This document shows positions 44,460 to 53,638 of a stretch of DNA of 64,000 bases, one piece after another. The stretch covers positions 62,001-126,000 of the forward strand of contig JAXGQD010000006.1 of the NCBI GenBank assembly GCA_040766665.1, given 5' to 3'. The position numbers were made by a program, and so were the translations under genes. The first letter of the stretch is position 1, and each line of letters opens with the position of its first letter. Under the pieces are notes generated by a model, which made no database searches, was not told the origin of the DNA, and was given only the letters and a program-made list of their open reading frames with translations. The DNA comes from JAXGQD01 sp040766665 (GTDB lineage Bacteria; Bacillota; Clostridia; Saccharofermentanales; Fastidiosipilaceae).

Positions 44460-45263
44460 ATGTCTAAAAAACCGGTCTTAGTGATCTCCGGCGGTTCGTC
44501 CGGTATCGGTCAGGCGACGGCCTTGTATTTTGCCCAGCGTGGCTACAGTGTCTATGAACTCAGCAGACGTCAGATCGAACAAAATGGCATCATCCATCTC
44601 CCCTGCGACGTGCAGTCGGAACCTCAGGTACAGGCGGCCATCAACGAAGTGGTGCAAAGGGAAGGGCAGATTGACCTACTCATTGCCAATGCCGGTTTCG
44701 GTATCGGAGGAGCATTGGAAACCAGTCCAGAAGCAGCCTACCAGAAGCAGTTTGACGTCAATGTGTTTGGGACCGTGCGTCAGATGCGGGCGGTCTTGCC
44801 GCAGATGCGAATGCAGGGTTACGGTCGAATACTTTGCCTGTCCTCGGTTGGCGGAATTGTACCCATCCCTTATCAATCCTTTTATGCGGCAAGTAAATCG
44901 GCCATTATCACGCTTGCCCGCAGTCTTGACTTAGAGGTCAAAGATTTGGGGATACGCGTGACTGTATTTTGCCCGGGTGATATAAAGACCCCTTTTACAG
45001 CAGCTCGCGAAACACTTCTCGATTCGAACAGCCCATATGCTAAAGCAGAGCTGGCCTCGATTAGACGCATGGAGAAAGACGAAGAGAATGGTTTGCCTGT
45101 CGAAAGCGTGGCTCGTGCTCTATGGCGCTTAGCGAACCAACGGAATCCCAAAAGTCAGGTTGTGGGTGGTTTGGTTTATAAGGTTCTGGTCTTGGCGAAT
45201 CGGCTTTTGCCCTTACGTTTAGTTGATTTCGTCTTGGGAAAAATGTACTCGCCTCCGAAATGA
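44460..45263 (+). CDS. Short-chain dehydrogenase/reductase
   Basis: 267 residues. SGGSSGIGQATALYF (cofactor), CDVQSE, IANAGFGIGG, LSSVGGI with Ser, YAASK (Tyr-Lys), and FCPGDIKTPF. A cytosolic SDR of the DltE/YqjQ-like class; substrate not evident. Stands alone, convergent with the ketopantoate reductase-like gene; AGAGGAGAAGAG is its ribosome site. Confidence 0.86.
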   Translation: MSKKPVLVISGGSSGIGQATALYFAQRGYSVYELSRRQIEQNGIIHLPCDVQSEPQVQAAINEVVQREGQIDLLIANAGFGIGGALETSPEAAYQKQFDVNVFGTVRQMRAVLPQMRMQGYGRILCLSSVGGIVPIPYQSFYAASKSAIITLARSLDLEVKDLGIRVTVFCPGDIKTPFTAARETLLDSNSPYAKAELASIRRMEKDEENGLPVESVARALWRLANQRNPKSQVVGGLVYKVLVLANRLLPLRLVDFVLGKMYSPPK

Positions 45264-45273
45264 GAGATAGTAT

Positions 45274-46257
45274 CTACTTTTTATAACCAAGCATTCGTGC
45301 AGCTTTCGTGTAAGCTTCCATCGCTAATCCATGCTTTTTACCAAGCTCTACGACATCGAAAATCTGGGCTTGGAATTCGGTTTTCCTGCCTTTATTGTAG
45401 TCAATTTTGAGAGAGGTTTGGTAATCGGGATGACTTTCGTATACTGCTTTAATCGCTTCATTGAGCGGTTGCTCATCTAAAGGTTTTCCGATAGCTTTTG
45501 ATATCTGAAGGAGTTCACGTCCCATGGCTTCAAAAAGCTTCATGCGCTCCGGGCTCTCGGCGATGCCTCCGGCTGAACAGTTATAAGCACACTCAAGAGT
45601 GGATAAAAGAGAAACCCGGAAGAACTTCCTCAAGGCAGCTTGCAATGAATCTTCACTGATGATGGCATCGATTCCACTGCCAGCTAAGTCTTCTTTTACC
45701 GACAACATCATTGGAGTAGGTTCTTTTTTATCCAAACGTCCGAACACTATGGAATAAAAATTCAATTGCTGTTGGATAACGCCTTCTTCTTTTCTTGCGA
45801 CGGCAACATAAGCGATGCCGGGAGCGACCATACCCTGACCATTTAGAGCATCATCGAGTCTTTGACCTGCCGTCAAGGAATTGAGCACAGGTATAAGCAA
45901 GGTCTCTTTGCGACTGATTTTCTTTATAAACGGAAATATTTGATCCAACGAGTAATCCTTCACACTTATAAAGATCACATCAGGTTTATCATTGTAGGAT
46001 TCTTCGTCAAATGCCTGAACCATCGCAACGATATCTTTCTGGGGAGGAAGAATGTCGTGATTATCACCCAACAATTCCGGACGCCCACTGTTAGCATAAG
46101 GATTATCTGGTGCCAGTACCTGTATTCCTCGACTAACGATAGTCTGCAGATTTTTTCCTCTTGCAATTACGGAAACATCATATCCCGCATGATGTAAATA
46201 AGCTGCTAATGTACCTCCTACGGCACCCGCTCCGATAATTAGATAACGGTGTTTCAT
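45274..46257 (-). CDS. Ketopantoate reductase family protein (PanE/ApbA-like)
   Basis: 327 residues from ATG 46257 (ATG 46278 is possible; longer frames overlap fumC). N-terminal NAD(P) motif LIIGAGAVGGTLAAYLHHAGYDVSVIARG, DVIFISVKDYSLDQI, PVLNSLTAGQRL and C-terminal helix bundle ending FQAQIFDVVELGKKHGLAMEAYTKA. True PanE has a conserved Lys in the middle; I cannot fix the equivalent by eye, so a related 2-oxoacid reductase is possible. Confidence 0.8.
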   Translation of the reverse strand: MKHRYLIIGAGAVGGTLAAYLHHAGYDVSVIARGKNLQTIVSRGIQVLAPDNPYANSGRPELLGDNHDILPPQKDIVAMVQAFDEESYNDKPDVIFISVKDYSLDQIFPFIKKISRKETLLIPVLNSLTAGQRLDDALNGQGMVAPGIAYVAVARKEEGVIQQQLNFYSIVFGRLDKKEPTPMMLSVKEDLAGSGIDAIISEDSLQAALRKFFRVSLLSTLECAYNCSAGGIAESPERMKLFEAMGRELLQISKAIGKPLDEQPLNEAIKAVYESHPDYQTSLKIDYNKGRKTEFQAQIFDVVELGKKHGLAMEAYTKAARMLGYKK

Positions 46258-46315
46258 TTGTTCTGCTCTACCTTTCATATCTATATTTTGTTGGATAACG
46301 CCTCCGAAATAGCCC

Positions 46316-47683
46316 TTACACCATCTCCTCCGGCTTAACCCAGCGCTCAAAATCCTCAGCGCTCACTAAACCCAGTTCCATCGCCGCCTCTTTCAGGCTC
46401 ATATCCTTGGCAAAAGCATACTTGGCAATCTTGGCCGCATTTTCGTAACCGATATGCGTGTTTAACGCGGTCACCAACATCAGCGAGCGCGCCATGTTCT
46501 CAGCCATTTTCGCCTCGTTGACCGTAATACCCGAAGCGCAGTGCAAATGGAATGAGCACATGGCGTCGGCCAAGAGTCGGGTGGATTGCAGAAAATTGTA
46601 AGCAATTAACGGCATGAAAACATTCAGTTCGAAATTACCCTGCGATGCGGCGAAACCCAGCGCCGCATCATTACCCATGACCTGCACGGCCACCATGGTC
46701 AGCGCTTCGCACTGCGTCGGGTTGACCTTGCCCGGCATAATCGAACTGCCCGGCTCATTTTCCGGAATGGCAATTTCTCCCAGGCCGCAGCGTGGACCGG
46801 ATGCCAGCCAACGCACATCATTGGCGATTTTCATCAGATTCGCCGCCAAAGCTTTCAAAGCCCCGTGGGCGAAAACGAAGGCATCTTTACTGCTCAGCGC
46901 ATGGAATTTGTTGCGCGCGGTGTAGAAGGGTGCTTCTGCCATTTGCGAGAGCTCTTCAGCGACTTGCACATCAAAACCCGGTGGACAGTTCAAGCCTGTA
47001 CCGACTGCCGTCCCCCCCAAAGCCAGAGCACAAAGGGGTTCCAGCGTCCGCTCCAGCATCGCCCGACTTTCTTCCAGCATCGTGCGCCATCCCGAGACCT
47101 CCTGAGAAAAACGTAGCGGTGTGGCGTCCTGAAGATGAGTCCGCCCCGATTTCAAGACCTGAGGATAGCGTGCTTCTAACTTGGCAAAATCCTCAATCAA
47201 ATCCGTAAAAGCCGGTATCAGGCTGTTCTGCAGCTCCAGCACCGCCGCGACATGCATGGCGGTAGGGAAGGTGTCGTTCGAGCTTTGCGATTTATTGACG
47301 TGGTCATTGGCGTGCAGCAGCTTTTCTCCCGCCAGCTCATTGCCGCGATTGGCAATCACTTCATTCATATTCATATTGGATTGCGTCCCGGAGCCCGTCT
47401 GCCAGACCACCAGCGGAAAATGCTCATCCAGAGAGCCACTCAAAATCTCGTCACAAACATCGGCGATGATCTGAGCCCGTTCCTTGTCGAGTACACCCAA
47501 GCTTTCGTTACTGCGCGCAGCCGCTTTTTTGACCAGGGCAAAGGCGCGGATAATGGGCAGCGGCATCTTTTCGCTGCCAATGGCAAAATGCTCCAGACTT
47601 CTTTGTGTCTGTGCACCCCAATAGGCGCTTTGCGGGACCTTCACCTCACCCATCGTGTCGTGTTCGAGCCGGAAGTTTTCCAT
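46316..47683 (-). CDS. fumC: Class II fumarate hydratase
   Basis: 455 residues. MENFRLEHDTMGEVKVPQSAYWGAQTQRS at the N-terminus, GSGTQSNMNMNEVIANR, KSGRTHLQDATP (catalytic His), GTAVGTG and the superfamily signature GSSIMPGKVNPTQ. Interconverts fumarate and malate in the cytosol. Ribosome site CAGGAGG. Its end is 59 bp from the ketopantoate reductase-like start. Confidence 0.93.
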   Translation of the reverse strand: MENFRLEHDTMGEVKVPQSAYWGAQTQRSLEHFAIGSEKMPLPIIRAFALVKKAAARSNESLGVLDKERAQIIADVCDEILSGSLDEHFPLVVWQTGSGTQSNMNMNEVIANRGNELAGEKLLHANDHVNKSQSSNDTFPTAMHVAAVLELQNSLIPAFTDLIEDFAKLEARYPQVLKSGRTHLQDATPLRFSQEVSGWRTMLEESRAMLERTLEPLCALALGGTAVGTGLNCPPGFDVQVAEELSQMAEAPFYTARNKFHALSSKDAFVFAHGALKALAANLMKIANDVRWLASGPRCGLGEIAIPENEPGSSIMPGKVNPTQCEALTMVAVQVMGNDAALGFAASQGNFELNVFMPLIAYNFLQSTRLLADAMCSFHLHCASGITVNEAKMAENMARSLMLVTALNTHIGYENAAKIAKYAFAKDMSLKEAAMELGLVSAEDFERWVKPEEMV

Positions 47684-47702
47684 CGAATGGCCTCCTGATT
47701 TG

Positions 47703-47740
47703 CTTTTGCCCTTATTTTAACAAAAATGCTGTGGCAAAAG
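47703..47740. repeat. Inverted pair of GGCAAAAG motifs
   Basis: GCTTTTGCC (47702-47710) and GGCAAAAGC (47732-47740) form 9-bp arms in the spacer between divergent fumC and the zinc-ribbon gene. Similar to how uptake sequences often sit as inverted pairs in spacers. Confidence 0.55.
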
Positions 47741-47841
47741 CCTCTCTTGCGTATCCCTCCGTTGAATTGCCAGCGCTACGCTGGCCCGTTAGAATGTCAA
47801 TAGTAGAACTTAAGAATCAAGCTTTAAGGGGGGGAGGGACA

Positions 47842-48867
47842 ATGATGACTTGCAATGCATGTGGAGCTGCCAATCAGGAGCAGGCGCGCTTTTGTGCGAA
47901 CTGCGGTGCGAAGTTGCCCGAAATTCAGCCTCATCAACAGCCCCCAGCGGGCGCAGCGGCAGATCCTCAACAGGGGGTTCCGGCCTTTTACAACCCCTGG
48001 CTCAATCCGAATCAGGCACCGGTGCAAAACCAGCCGCGAAAAATCTGGTATTGGATTCTCTTTCCCATCTTGGGGCTTATTTTACTGGTAGGAACTCTCA
48101 CGCTCCTTTATTTCCTGCTCATTAGGCCGGGGATGGTTGAGGACAGTCAGGTCCGGAATCGGGCTACGCATATAAGTGAAACCGTTTGGACCGAGCCCGG
48201 TACTGCGCTGGGGATTATTGAAGATGCTCAGTCTGACCCACATGAGACCTCAGCTCCTCCAGCGGTCACCAGCAGCCCCGTACAAACGGCTTCGACCAGT
48301 GATTCGGCCACTGTCGCGCCTTCCGAAACGACTGTGAGTGCATTGACGGAAACAGGCCCGCCAGCCGCAGTTGTAACAGAGACAAGTCTGGTGACCACTG
48401 CAACGCCAAGCGCTGTGACTGTGCCGGAGCCGCAATATCCACCTCGCTTTTCCGAGTTTGAGGCGTCATCAACTTTACGTGATACGGACTTCGGTACCTA
48501 TAGTGCCTTTTATGCCTTTGACGGGAACTACGATACATCCTGGGTCGAAGGCGCCACGGATGATGGCATAGGCGAGTGGATTGAATTGCGCGCCACAGAG
48601 CCACAAGCTGTAAACGGTTTGCGGGTGATGGGCGGTTATAACAAATCCCAGTGGCTCTTTGATACCAATCATCGACCGGCATTATTGCTCATTCAGTTTG
48701 ACGATGGCGCACGCTATGAGCTGGAGCTGAACGATGGTATGCGGGTCTGGAACGACATCCGTTTTGACAAAACACATGCCACGCAAACAATTCGCCTTAC
48801 GATTCTGAGCACCTATTACGGCGACGATATGCTGGACACCTGCATCAGTGAGATTGAGGTGTATTAA
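47842..48867 (+). CDS. Zinc-ribbon membrane protein with C-terminal NADase-type/discoidin-like domain
   Basis: 341 residues from ATG 47842 behind GGGGAGGG (a frame from 47605 has no site). Cytosolic zinc ribbon MTCNACGAANQEQARFCANCGAK (Cys4, 7, 18, 21), Pro/Gln-rich linker, one membrane helix about 72-96 (ILFPILGLILLVGTLTLLYFLL), a Ser/Thr/Pro stalk, then a beta-rich domain with STLRDTDFGTYSAFYAFDGNYDTSWVEGA.DDGIGEWIELR and LTILSTYYGDDMLDTCISEIEVY, as in NADase-type glycan-binding/F5-8 C-like folds. Topology places this domain outside. A surface sensor or adhesin is plausible; function unknown. Confidence 0.78.
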   Translation: MMTCNACGAANQEQARFCANCGAKLPEIQPHQQPPAGAAADPQQGVPAFYNPWLNPNQAPVQNQPRKIWYWILFPILGLILLVGTLTLLYFLLIRPGMVEDSQVRNRATHISETVWTEPGTALGIIEDAQSDPHETSAPPAVTSSPVQTASTSDSATVAPSETTVSALTETGPPAAVVTETSLVTTATPSAVTVPEPQYPPRFSEFEASSTLRDTDFGTYSAFYAFDGNYDTSWVEGATDDGIGEWIELRATEPQAVNGLRVMGGYNKSQWLFDTNHRPALLLIQFDDGARYELELNDGMRVWNDIRFDKTHATQTIRLTILSTYYGDDMLDTCISEIEVY

Positions 48868-49061
48868 CTTTGCTCTTTTAGACAAAGTCTAGTTTCAAGC
48901 ATTGTTTGGCGACCCCATTTATAGCAATGATTCTCTTGTCAGATTGCAGTGAAAACGTCATTGGATTTTGTCGATTTGTCGCTAGTGTTTGTTCAAATTG
49001 CATAGTATAATTTTTGGGCAGTGTTATTACTGACTTTTTGTTTCGATTGGGGGAACAGGAT

Positions 49062-51137
49062 ATGAAAAATTATCCCACTACGCAGATTCGTAACGTCGCC
49101 ATTCTCGGCCACAGCGGATCAGGGAAGACATCTTTTGCCGAGGCTTTGCTTTACAATGCAAAGGCAATTGATCGCTTGGGCAAGGTCAACGATGGCAATA
49201 CCACGATGGACTTTGACAGTGAGGAAACCAAACGTAAGATTTCGATCAACACCTCTATGGCTGCCTTCGATTGGCAGGGTACCAAGGTTAATCTCTTGGA
49301 TACACCGGGTGATTTTGACTTTATGGGCGAAGTAGTCGAGGCTTTGCGCGTTGCTGACAGCAGCATGATTATCCTCTCGGCAAAAGACGGCATGTCTGTC
49401 GGTGCGGAAAAATCAATCCGTTACTGCAACGGCCGCGACATTCCTTATATTTTCGTGATTAATAAATTGGATGAGGCGCACACGGACTTCAACAAAGCCC
49501 TGCAGGAAATCCAAGAGTATGCCGGTGATGCAGTCATTCCTTTTATGCTGCCTACGGTTGAGAACGAGAAAATTACTTCCTTCATCGATGTGGTGAAGAA
49601 AGAAGCATATAAAGTAACCGCGAACGGCAACGCCGAGAAAATGGCTTTCCCGGCAGAGCGCGAAGATGAAGTGCAAGAGATTCTGGATGTCTTAAAAGAA
49701 AGAGTCGCGGAATCCTCTGAAGAACTGATGGAAAAATTCTTCGCCGATGAGCCCTTCACTGATGAAGAGTTCAAGAACGGTTTGAAAGCAGCGATTCGCC
49801 AAGGTTTGGTGAAACCTGTTTATGGCTGTTCCGCTACGAACAATGACGCGATGCAGTTCGTCATCAGCTCCGCCCTCGAGCATCTGCCCTCACCGGCAGA
49901 AGCACCCGCTCGTGACGCGACTTTGGCGGACGGCACGAAATTGGAACTGAAACCGAATGCGAACGATCCTTTTGCCGCTCAGGTCTTTAAGACCATCGTT
50001 GACCCCTTTGTGGGACGTATTTCGCTTTTCCGTGTCTACTCCGGCACCATCAAAGCGGGCGACACCATTTTTAACAGCAACCGCGATAAAGAAGAGCGTG
50101 TCAACGGTTTGTCGGTGATGGTGGGTAAAAAATCCCAGCCGGCGGACAGCATCGTTGCGGGTGACCTCGGCGCCATGACCAAACTTCAGGTGACGATGAC
50201 GGGCGATACCTTATGTAAAAAGGATCATCCGATTTTCCTGAGACGCATTGAGTTCCCGGTGCCCAGCTTTGAACAGGCGATTTTACCGGTGAACAAAGGT
50301 GAGGAAGACAAGATCATGTCCGGCCTCAACCGCCTGCGTGACGAGGACCCGACCTTTGATATCGTGAACAATGCGGAGACCAAGCAAATGGTCATTTCCG
50401 GTCTGGGTGCTCAACACATTGACGTTTTACGTTCGAAATTGCTTTCGAAGTACAAAGTGGATTCCGTTCTGGAAGACCCGCGCGTACCTTATCGCGAAGC
50501 CATCCGTAAAAAAGTAAAAGTCCAGGGCAAACATAAGAAGCAATCCGGCGGCCATGGCCAGTATGGTGACGTGTGGGTTGAATTCGAACCGGGCGAGACC
50601 GAAGCCCTGACCTTTGAACAGAAGATTTTCGGTGGCTCCGTGCCCAAAGCCTACCACCCGGCCGTTGAAAAGGGCCTTTTAGAAGCCGTTGAGAAGGGTA
50701 CACTGGCTGGTTATCCGGTGGTGAACCTCAAAGCGACACTTGTAGACGGTTCATATCACGACGTTGACTCGTCGGAGATGGCCTTTAAACTGGCGGCGCA
50801 CGTCGCGTTTAAAGCGGGTATCCCGCAGGCTAGCCCGATGATTCTTGAACCGATTAGCGAAGTCAAGATCTATGTGCCTAATGCTTTATTGGGTGATGTC
50901 ATGAGTGACGTTAACCAGAGACGTGGCCGCATCCTCAATATCGAGGCAAAAGCCGAAGTGCAAATGGTCTTAGCTGAAATTCCGACTTCTGAAATGGCTT
51001 CCTATGCCACAGATCTGCGTTCCATGACCCAGGGTCGCGGCTGGTACAGCATCAAGTTTGCGCGTTACGAGCAGGCACCCCAGATTGTTCAGGACAAGGT
51101 GATTGCAGACGCTAAAGCGAAGGCTGAAGAGGAGTAA
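49062..51137 (+). CDS. Elongation factor G-like GTPase (EF-G paralogue)
   Basis: 691 residues from ATG 49062 (GGGGGAACAGGA upstream; a frame from 49014 lacks a site). G domain: G1 GHSGSGKT, G3 LLDTPGDFDF and G4 INKLDEAHTDF; then EF-G domains II-V, with SGGHGQYGDVWVEFEP and MTQGRGWYSIKF. Differs from housekeeping EF-G: G1 is HSGSGKT rather than HIDAGKTT, and the catalytic His of DTPGH is Asp84. Such paralogues are widespread in Clostridia, where the role may be ribosome rescue or regulation rather than routine translocation. No ribosomal protein genes are nearby. Slower or altered GTP hydrolysis is expected (inference). Confidence 0.88.
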   Translation: MKNYPTTQIRNVAILGHSGSGKTSFAEALLYNAKAIDRLGKVNDGNTTMDFDSEETKRKISINTSMAAFDWQGTKVNLLDTPGDFDFMGEVVEALRVADSSMIILSAKDGMSVGAEKSIRYCNGRDIPYIFVINKLDEAHTDFNKALQEIQEYAGDAVIPFMLPTVENEKITSFIDVVKKEAYKVTANGNAEKMAFPAEREDEVQEILDVLKERVAESSEELMEKFFADEPFTDEEFKNGLKAAIRQGLVKPVYGCSATNNDAMQFVISSALEHLPSPAEAPARDATLADGTKLELKPNANDPFAAQVFKTIVDPFVGRISLFRVYSGTIKAGDTIFNSNRDKEERVNGLSVMVGKKSQPADSIVAGDLGAMTKLQVTMTGDTLCKKDHPIFLRRIEFPVPSFEQAILPVNKGEEDKIMSGLNRLRDEDPTFDIVNNAETKQMVISGLGAQHIDVLRSKLLSKYKVDSVLEDPRVPYREAIRKKVKVQGKHKKQSGGHGQYGDVWVEFEPGETEALTFEQKIFGGSVPKAYHPAVEKGLLEAVEKGTLAGYPVVNLKATLVDGSYHDVDSSEMAFKLAAHVAFKAGIPQASPMILEPISEVKIYVPNALLGDVMSDVNQRRGRILNIEAKAEVQMVLAEIPTSEMASYATDLRSMTQGRGWYSIKFARYEQAPQIVQDKVIADAKAKAEEE

Positions 51138-51143
51138 GTCAAA

Positions 51144-52145
51144 ATGTGCCCGAATTCTGAAGAACGGCAACAGCAAGGCTACGTCAACATCATTCGTAAA
51201 GGGGTCAACAAGGTCATTAAAACCGATGACGGTTATCATGTTGACGACGAATACGAAAAATTGTCGTCGCTGGAAAAGATGCAGCTGATCATGACGGAGG
51301 GGGCGGCGGATTTGCATATCCACACCAACGCCTCTGACGGCTTTGACAGCCCTCCGTCCGTGTTGAAGCTGGTCATGCAGTTGGGCTTGAAGACCTTTTC
51401 CATTACGGATCACGACACGCTCTGGGGCGTCAAGGATGTACAGATGATTCTTGACAAGCTGAGACAGATGCGCGTGAAGAATCTGCCGCGGTTTTTGCCC
51501 GGAGTGGAGTTGTCTGTTGAAATGGACGGTCAAGAACTACACCTATTGGCTTACTTTCCGAGCGGCGGCCAGCAAAAGATTCAGGCTTTTCTGGACAAGT
51601 CCAAACAGGAACGCATCGTACGCAACAAGCTACTCTGTGACCGTCTGACCGAGTTGGGTTTCCCGATTTCATACGATGAACTGAACAAAGAGGGTGGCCA
51701 GGTGCTGGGGCGAGTGCATGTAGCCACCGTGATGGCGCGTCGTGGCTTTGTCAGCAACATTGACGCCGCTTTTGAACAGTATCTGGGTGAGGGTAAACCG
51801 GCCTTTATTGACCGCAACCACCCGAAGATTGAAGACGGCATCAAGGCAACGATTGCGGCAGGCGGCATTCCTGTTCTGGCGCATCCGGCCTTATACGATT
51901 GGCTGAATGGGGCAAACGCACGCAAAGACACCTTGGCGAAACTGAAACGTCTGAAAGCCATGGGTTTGGTCGGTGTCGAAGTGATACACGGCGAAACCAG
52001 CCTGCAGCAGTCACAGCTGCTTTCGGAACTTACCAAAGAGCTGGGCCTTTTGCGCACCATCGGCAGCGACTATCATGGCAGCAATAAAACGGACGTCAAA
52101 CTCTATCGCGCCACTGATAACTTTTCGGAGTATTTGTTGGCCTAG
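51144..52145 (+). CDS. PHP-domain metal-dependent phosphoesterase (YciV/RNase AM-like)
   Basis: 333 residues. PHP signatures DLHIHTNASDG, FSITDHDTLWG, PGVELSVEM, a middle helical insertion (about 140-220), PVLAHPAL and IGSDYHGSN, which supply the metal-binding His/Asp/Glu. The YciV group cleaves phosphoesters of short oligonucleotides. It begins 7 bp after the EF-G-like gene, so both may be co-transcribed; a translation/RNA turnover link is a guess. Followed by a terminator. Confidence 0.85.
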   Translation: MCPNSEERQQQGYVNIIRKGVNKVIKTDDGYHVDDEYEKLSSLEKMQLIMTEGAADLHIHTNASDGFDSPPSVLKLVMQLGLKTFSITDHDTLWGVKDVQMILDKLRQMRVKNLPRFLPGVELSVEMDGQELHLLAYFPSGGQQKIQAFLDKSKQERIVRNKLLCDRLTELGFPISYDELNKEGGQVLGRVHVATVMARRGFVSNIDAAFEQYLGEGKPAFIDRNHPKIEDGIKATIAAGGIPVLAHPALYDWLNGANARKDTLAKLKRLKAMGLVGVEVIHGETSLQQSQLLSELTKELGLLRTIGSDYHGSNKTDVKLYRATDNFSEYLLA

Positions 52146-52189
52146 TTTGCAAGGATGTCTACAGTTATCGTAGCAGAATAAGCTATACT

Positions 52190-52221
52190 GAAACCGGCAG
52201 GCAACTGACCGGTTTCTTTTT
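52190..52221 (+). terminator. Rho-independent terminator after the PHP gene
   Basis: GAAACCGG (52190-52197) and CCGGTTTC (52209-52216) form an 8-bp stem with an 11-base loop, followed by TTTTTC. Confidence 0.85.
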
Positions 52222-52288
52222 CGACTTATAACGGTGTTTTAGACAATGGCAAAACACTCCCCCAATCGCCACAATAGGAGGTCACCAC

Positions 52289-53263
52289 ATGAGTACAGCA
52301 CAAAAAATATCATTTCAGACTCTAGGAACAACAGACATAGAGGTCCCGCGCATCGTACACGGGCTGATGCGGCTGGGTAAACAGACGGAAGCGGATGCGA
52401 CGGCGATTCTGAAAAACAGCTTAGACCTGGGCATCAGTTTTTTTGACCACGCCGATATCTATTGTGCGGGGGAGTCGGAGCGGCTTTTTGCCAAAGTGAT
52501 GAAGAAGCTGGGCGTCAAGCGTGAAGACCTGATTCTGCAGAGCAAATGCTCGATTGCTAACCAGCCTGAGCAAGGGCCTAACCTATCCTACAATCAGTCC
52601 TATGATTACATCATGAAAGCTGTGGACGGCATCTTGGCGCGGCTCGAGACGGACTACCTCGATATTCTGCTTTTACACCGTCCGGACACACTGGTTGAGC
52701 CGGAAGAAGTGGCGCGCGCTTTTGATTAGTTGGAAGAATCGGGCAAAGTCCGCCATTTCGGAGTCAGCAACTATAATCCTCTCCAAATCGAACTTTTGAA
52801 AACCGCGGTGCGTCAGCCGTTATTGGCCAACCAACTGCAGTTCGGTCCGGCTCATGCCGACATGGTGACCGCCGGTCTCAACGTCAACATCCGCTCGGAC
52901 GAAGGTAATTCCAGAGACAATGGCATTTTGGAATACAGTCGTATTCATAAGATGACGATTCAAGCCTGGTCGCCTCTGCAGTACGGTATGATCGAAGGAG
53001 CCTTCATGCAACCTGATGATGCAGCGGTAACGGCTGAACTGAATCCCCTGAATAAAGCATTGGCGGATTTGGCCGAACAGTATGGAGTCAGTAGCGAGGC
53101 GATTGCCATTGCCTGGATATTACGGCACCCGGCACAGATTCAGGCGGTCGTCGGTTCCATGAACGTAGAGCGCATGCGCCGCATTGTGGATAGTTGCGCG
53201 ATTGAGCTGAGCCGCCCGGAGTGGTACGGCATTTATATGGCGGCGGGAAACACGCTGCCCTGA
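52289..53263 (+). pseudogene. Aldo/keto reductase, interrupted by in-frame TAG
   Basis: ATG 52289 (AGGAGG upstream) to TGA 53261-53263, 324 codons, the family length. TAG at 52727-52729 replaces a codon in ARAFD-stop-LEESGKVRHFGVSNY, where relatives have Glu or another polar residue. Catalytic tetrad is visible: Asp/Tyr in DHADIYCAGE, Lys in ILQSKC and His in LLLHRPD, all before the stop; the cofactor-binding C-terminal half (AWSPLQYG, VVGSMNVERM) is after it and in the same frame. A one-base change (GAG to TAG) explains it. Function, if read through, NADPH-dependent carbonyl reduction. Confidence 0.82.
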
Positions 53264-53393
53264 GTGAGGGGAAGGGAGCGCCGTGTCGCGTCGCGCCGCG
53301 GCGCGCCGCGGCTGCATTTCGGCATTGACTGCGACAGCGCTCGCTGCCGAAACGTCGCAATACCCGCCAATGGCCGCGACACTGCTCAAATCT

Positions 53394-53423
53394 GTCGCAA
53401 TGCTTGGGCGGCTGCGACTCCGG
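53394..53423 (-). repeat. REP-like hairpin repeat, inverted copy
   Basis: Minus-strand reading starts CCGGAGTCGCAGCCGCCCA and ends TTGCGAC, close to the units at 9915-10033, but in opposite orientation. Confidence 0.7.
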
Positions 53424-53440
53424 TATGAATCTGGTGACAT

Positions 53441-53638
53441 TATTTTCGATAATCCAAGATTACTCCGGTCTCGAGCGTGATTGGTCAAGTGATTTGGCTA
53501 ATATACCGTCACTTTTTTCGATAGTCCAAGTTAGCATGTGGTAACAAATTGGATTAACGTAAAATCTGTCCCCAAAATCCGCTTTTTATAAGAATTTTAC
53601 CTCTAAATTAAGCCCACACTTGGATTATCGAAAATTTT
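53441..53638. repeat. Dispersed motif TTTTCGATAATCCAAG, three copies
   Basis: Forward at 53443-53458, forward with AGTCC at about 53516-53531, inverted at 53619-53634; a fourth relative is at 4671-4686 (TTTTCGCTAATCCAAG). Confidence 0.6.

Noticed and set aside
46614..47698. Several plus-strand frames opposite fumC
   Set aside because: Shadows of a well-conserved gene; no start signals.
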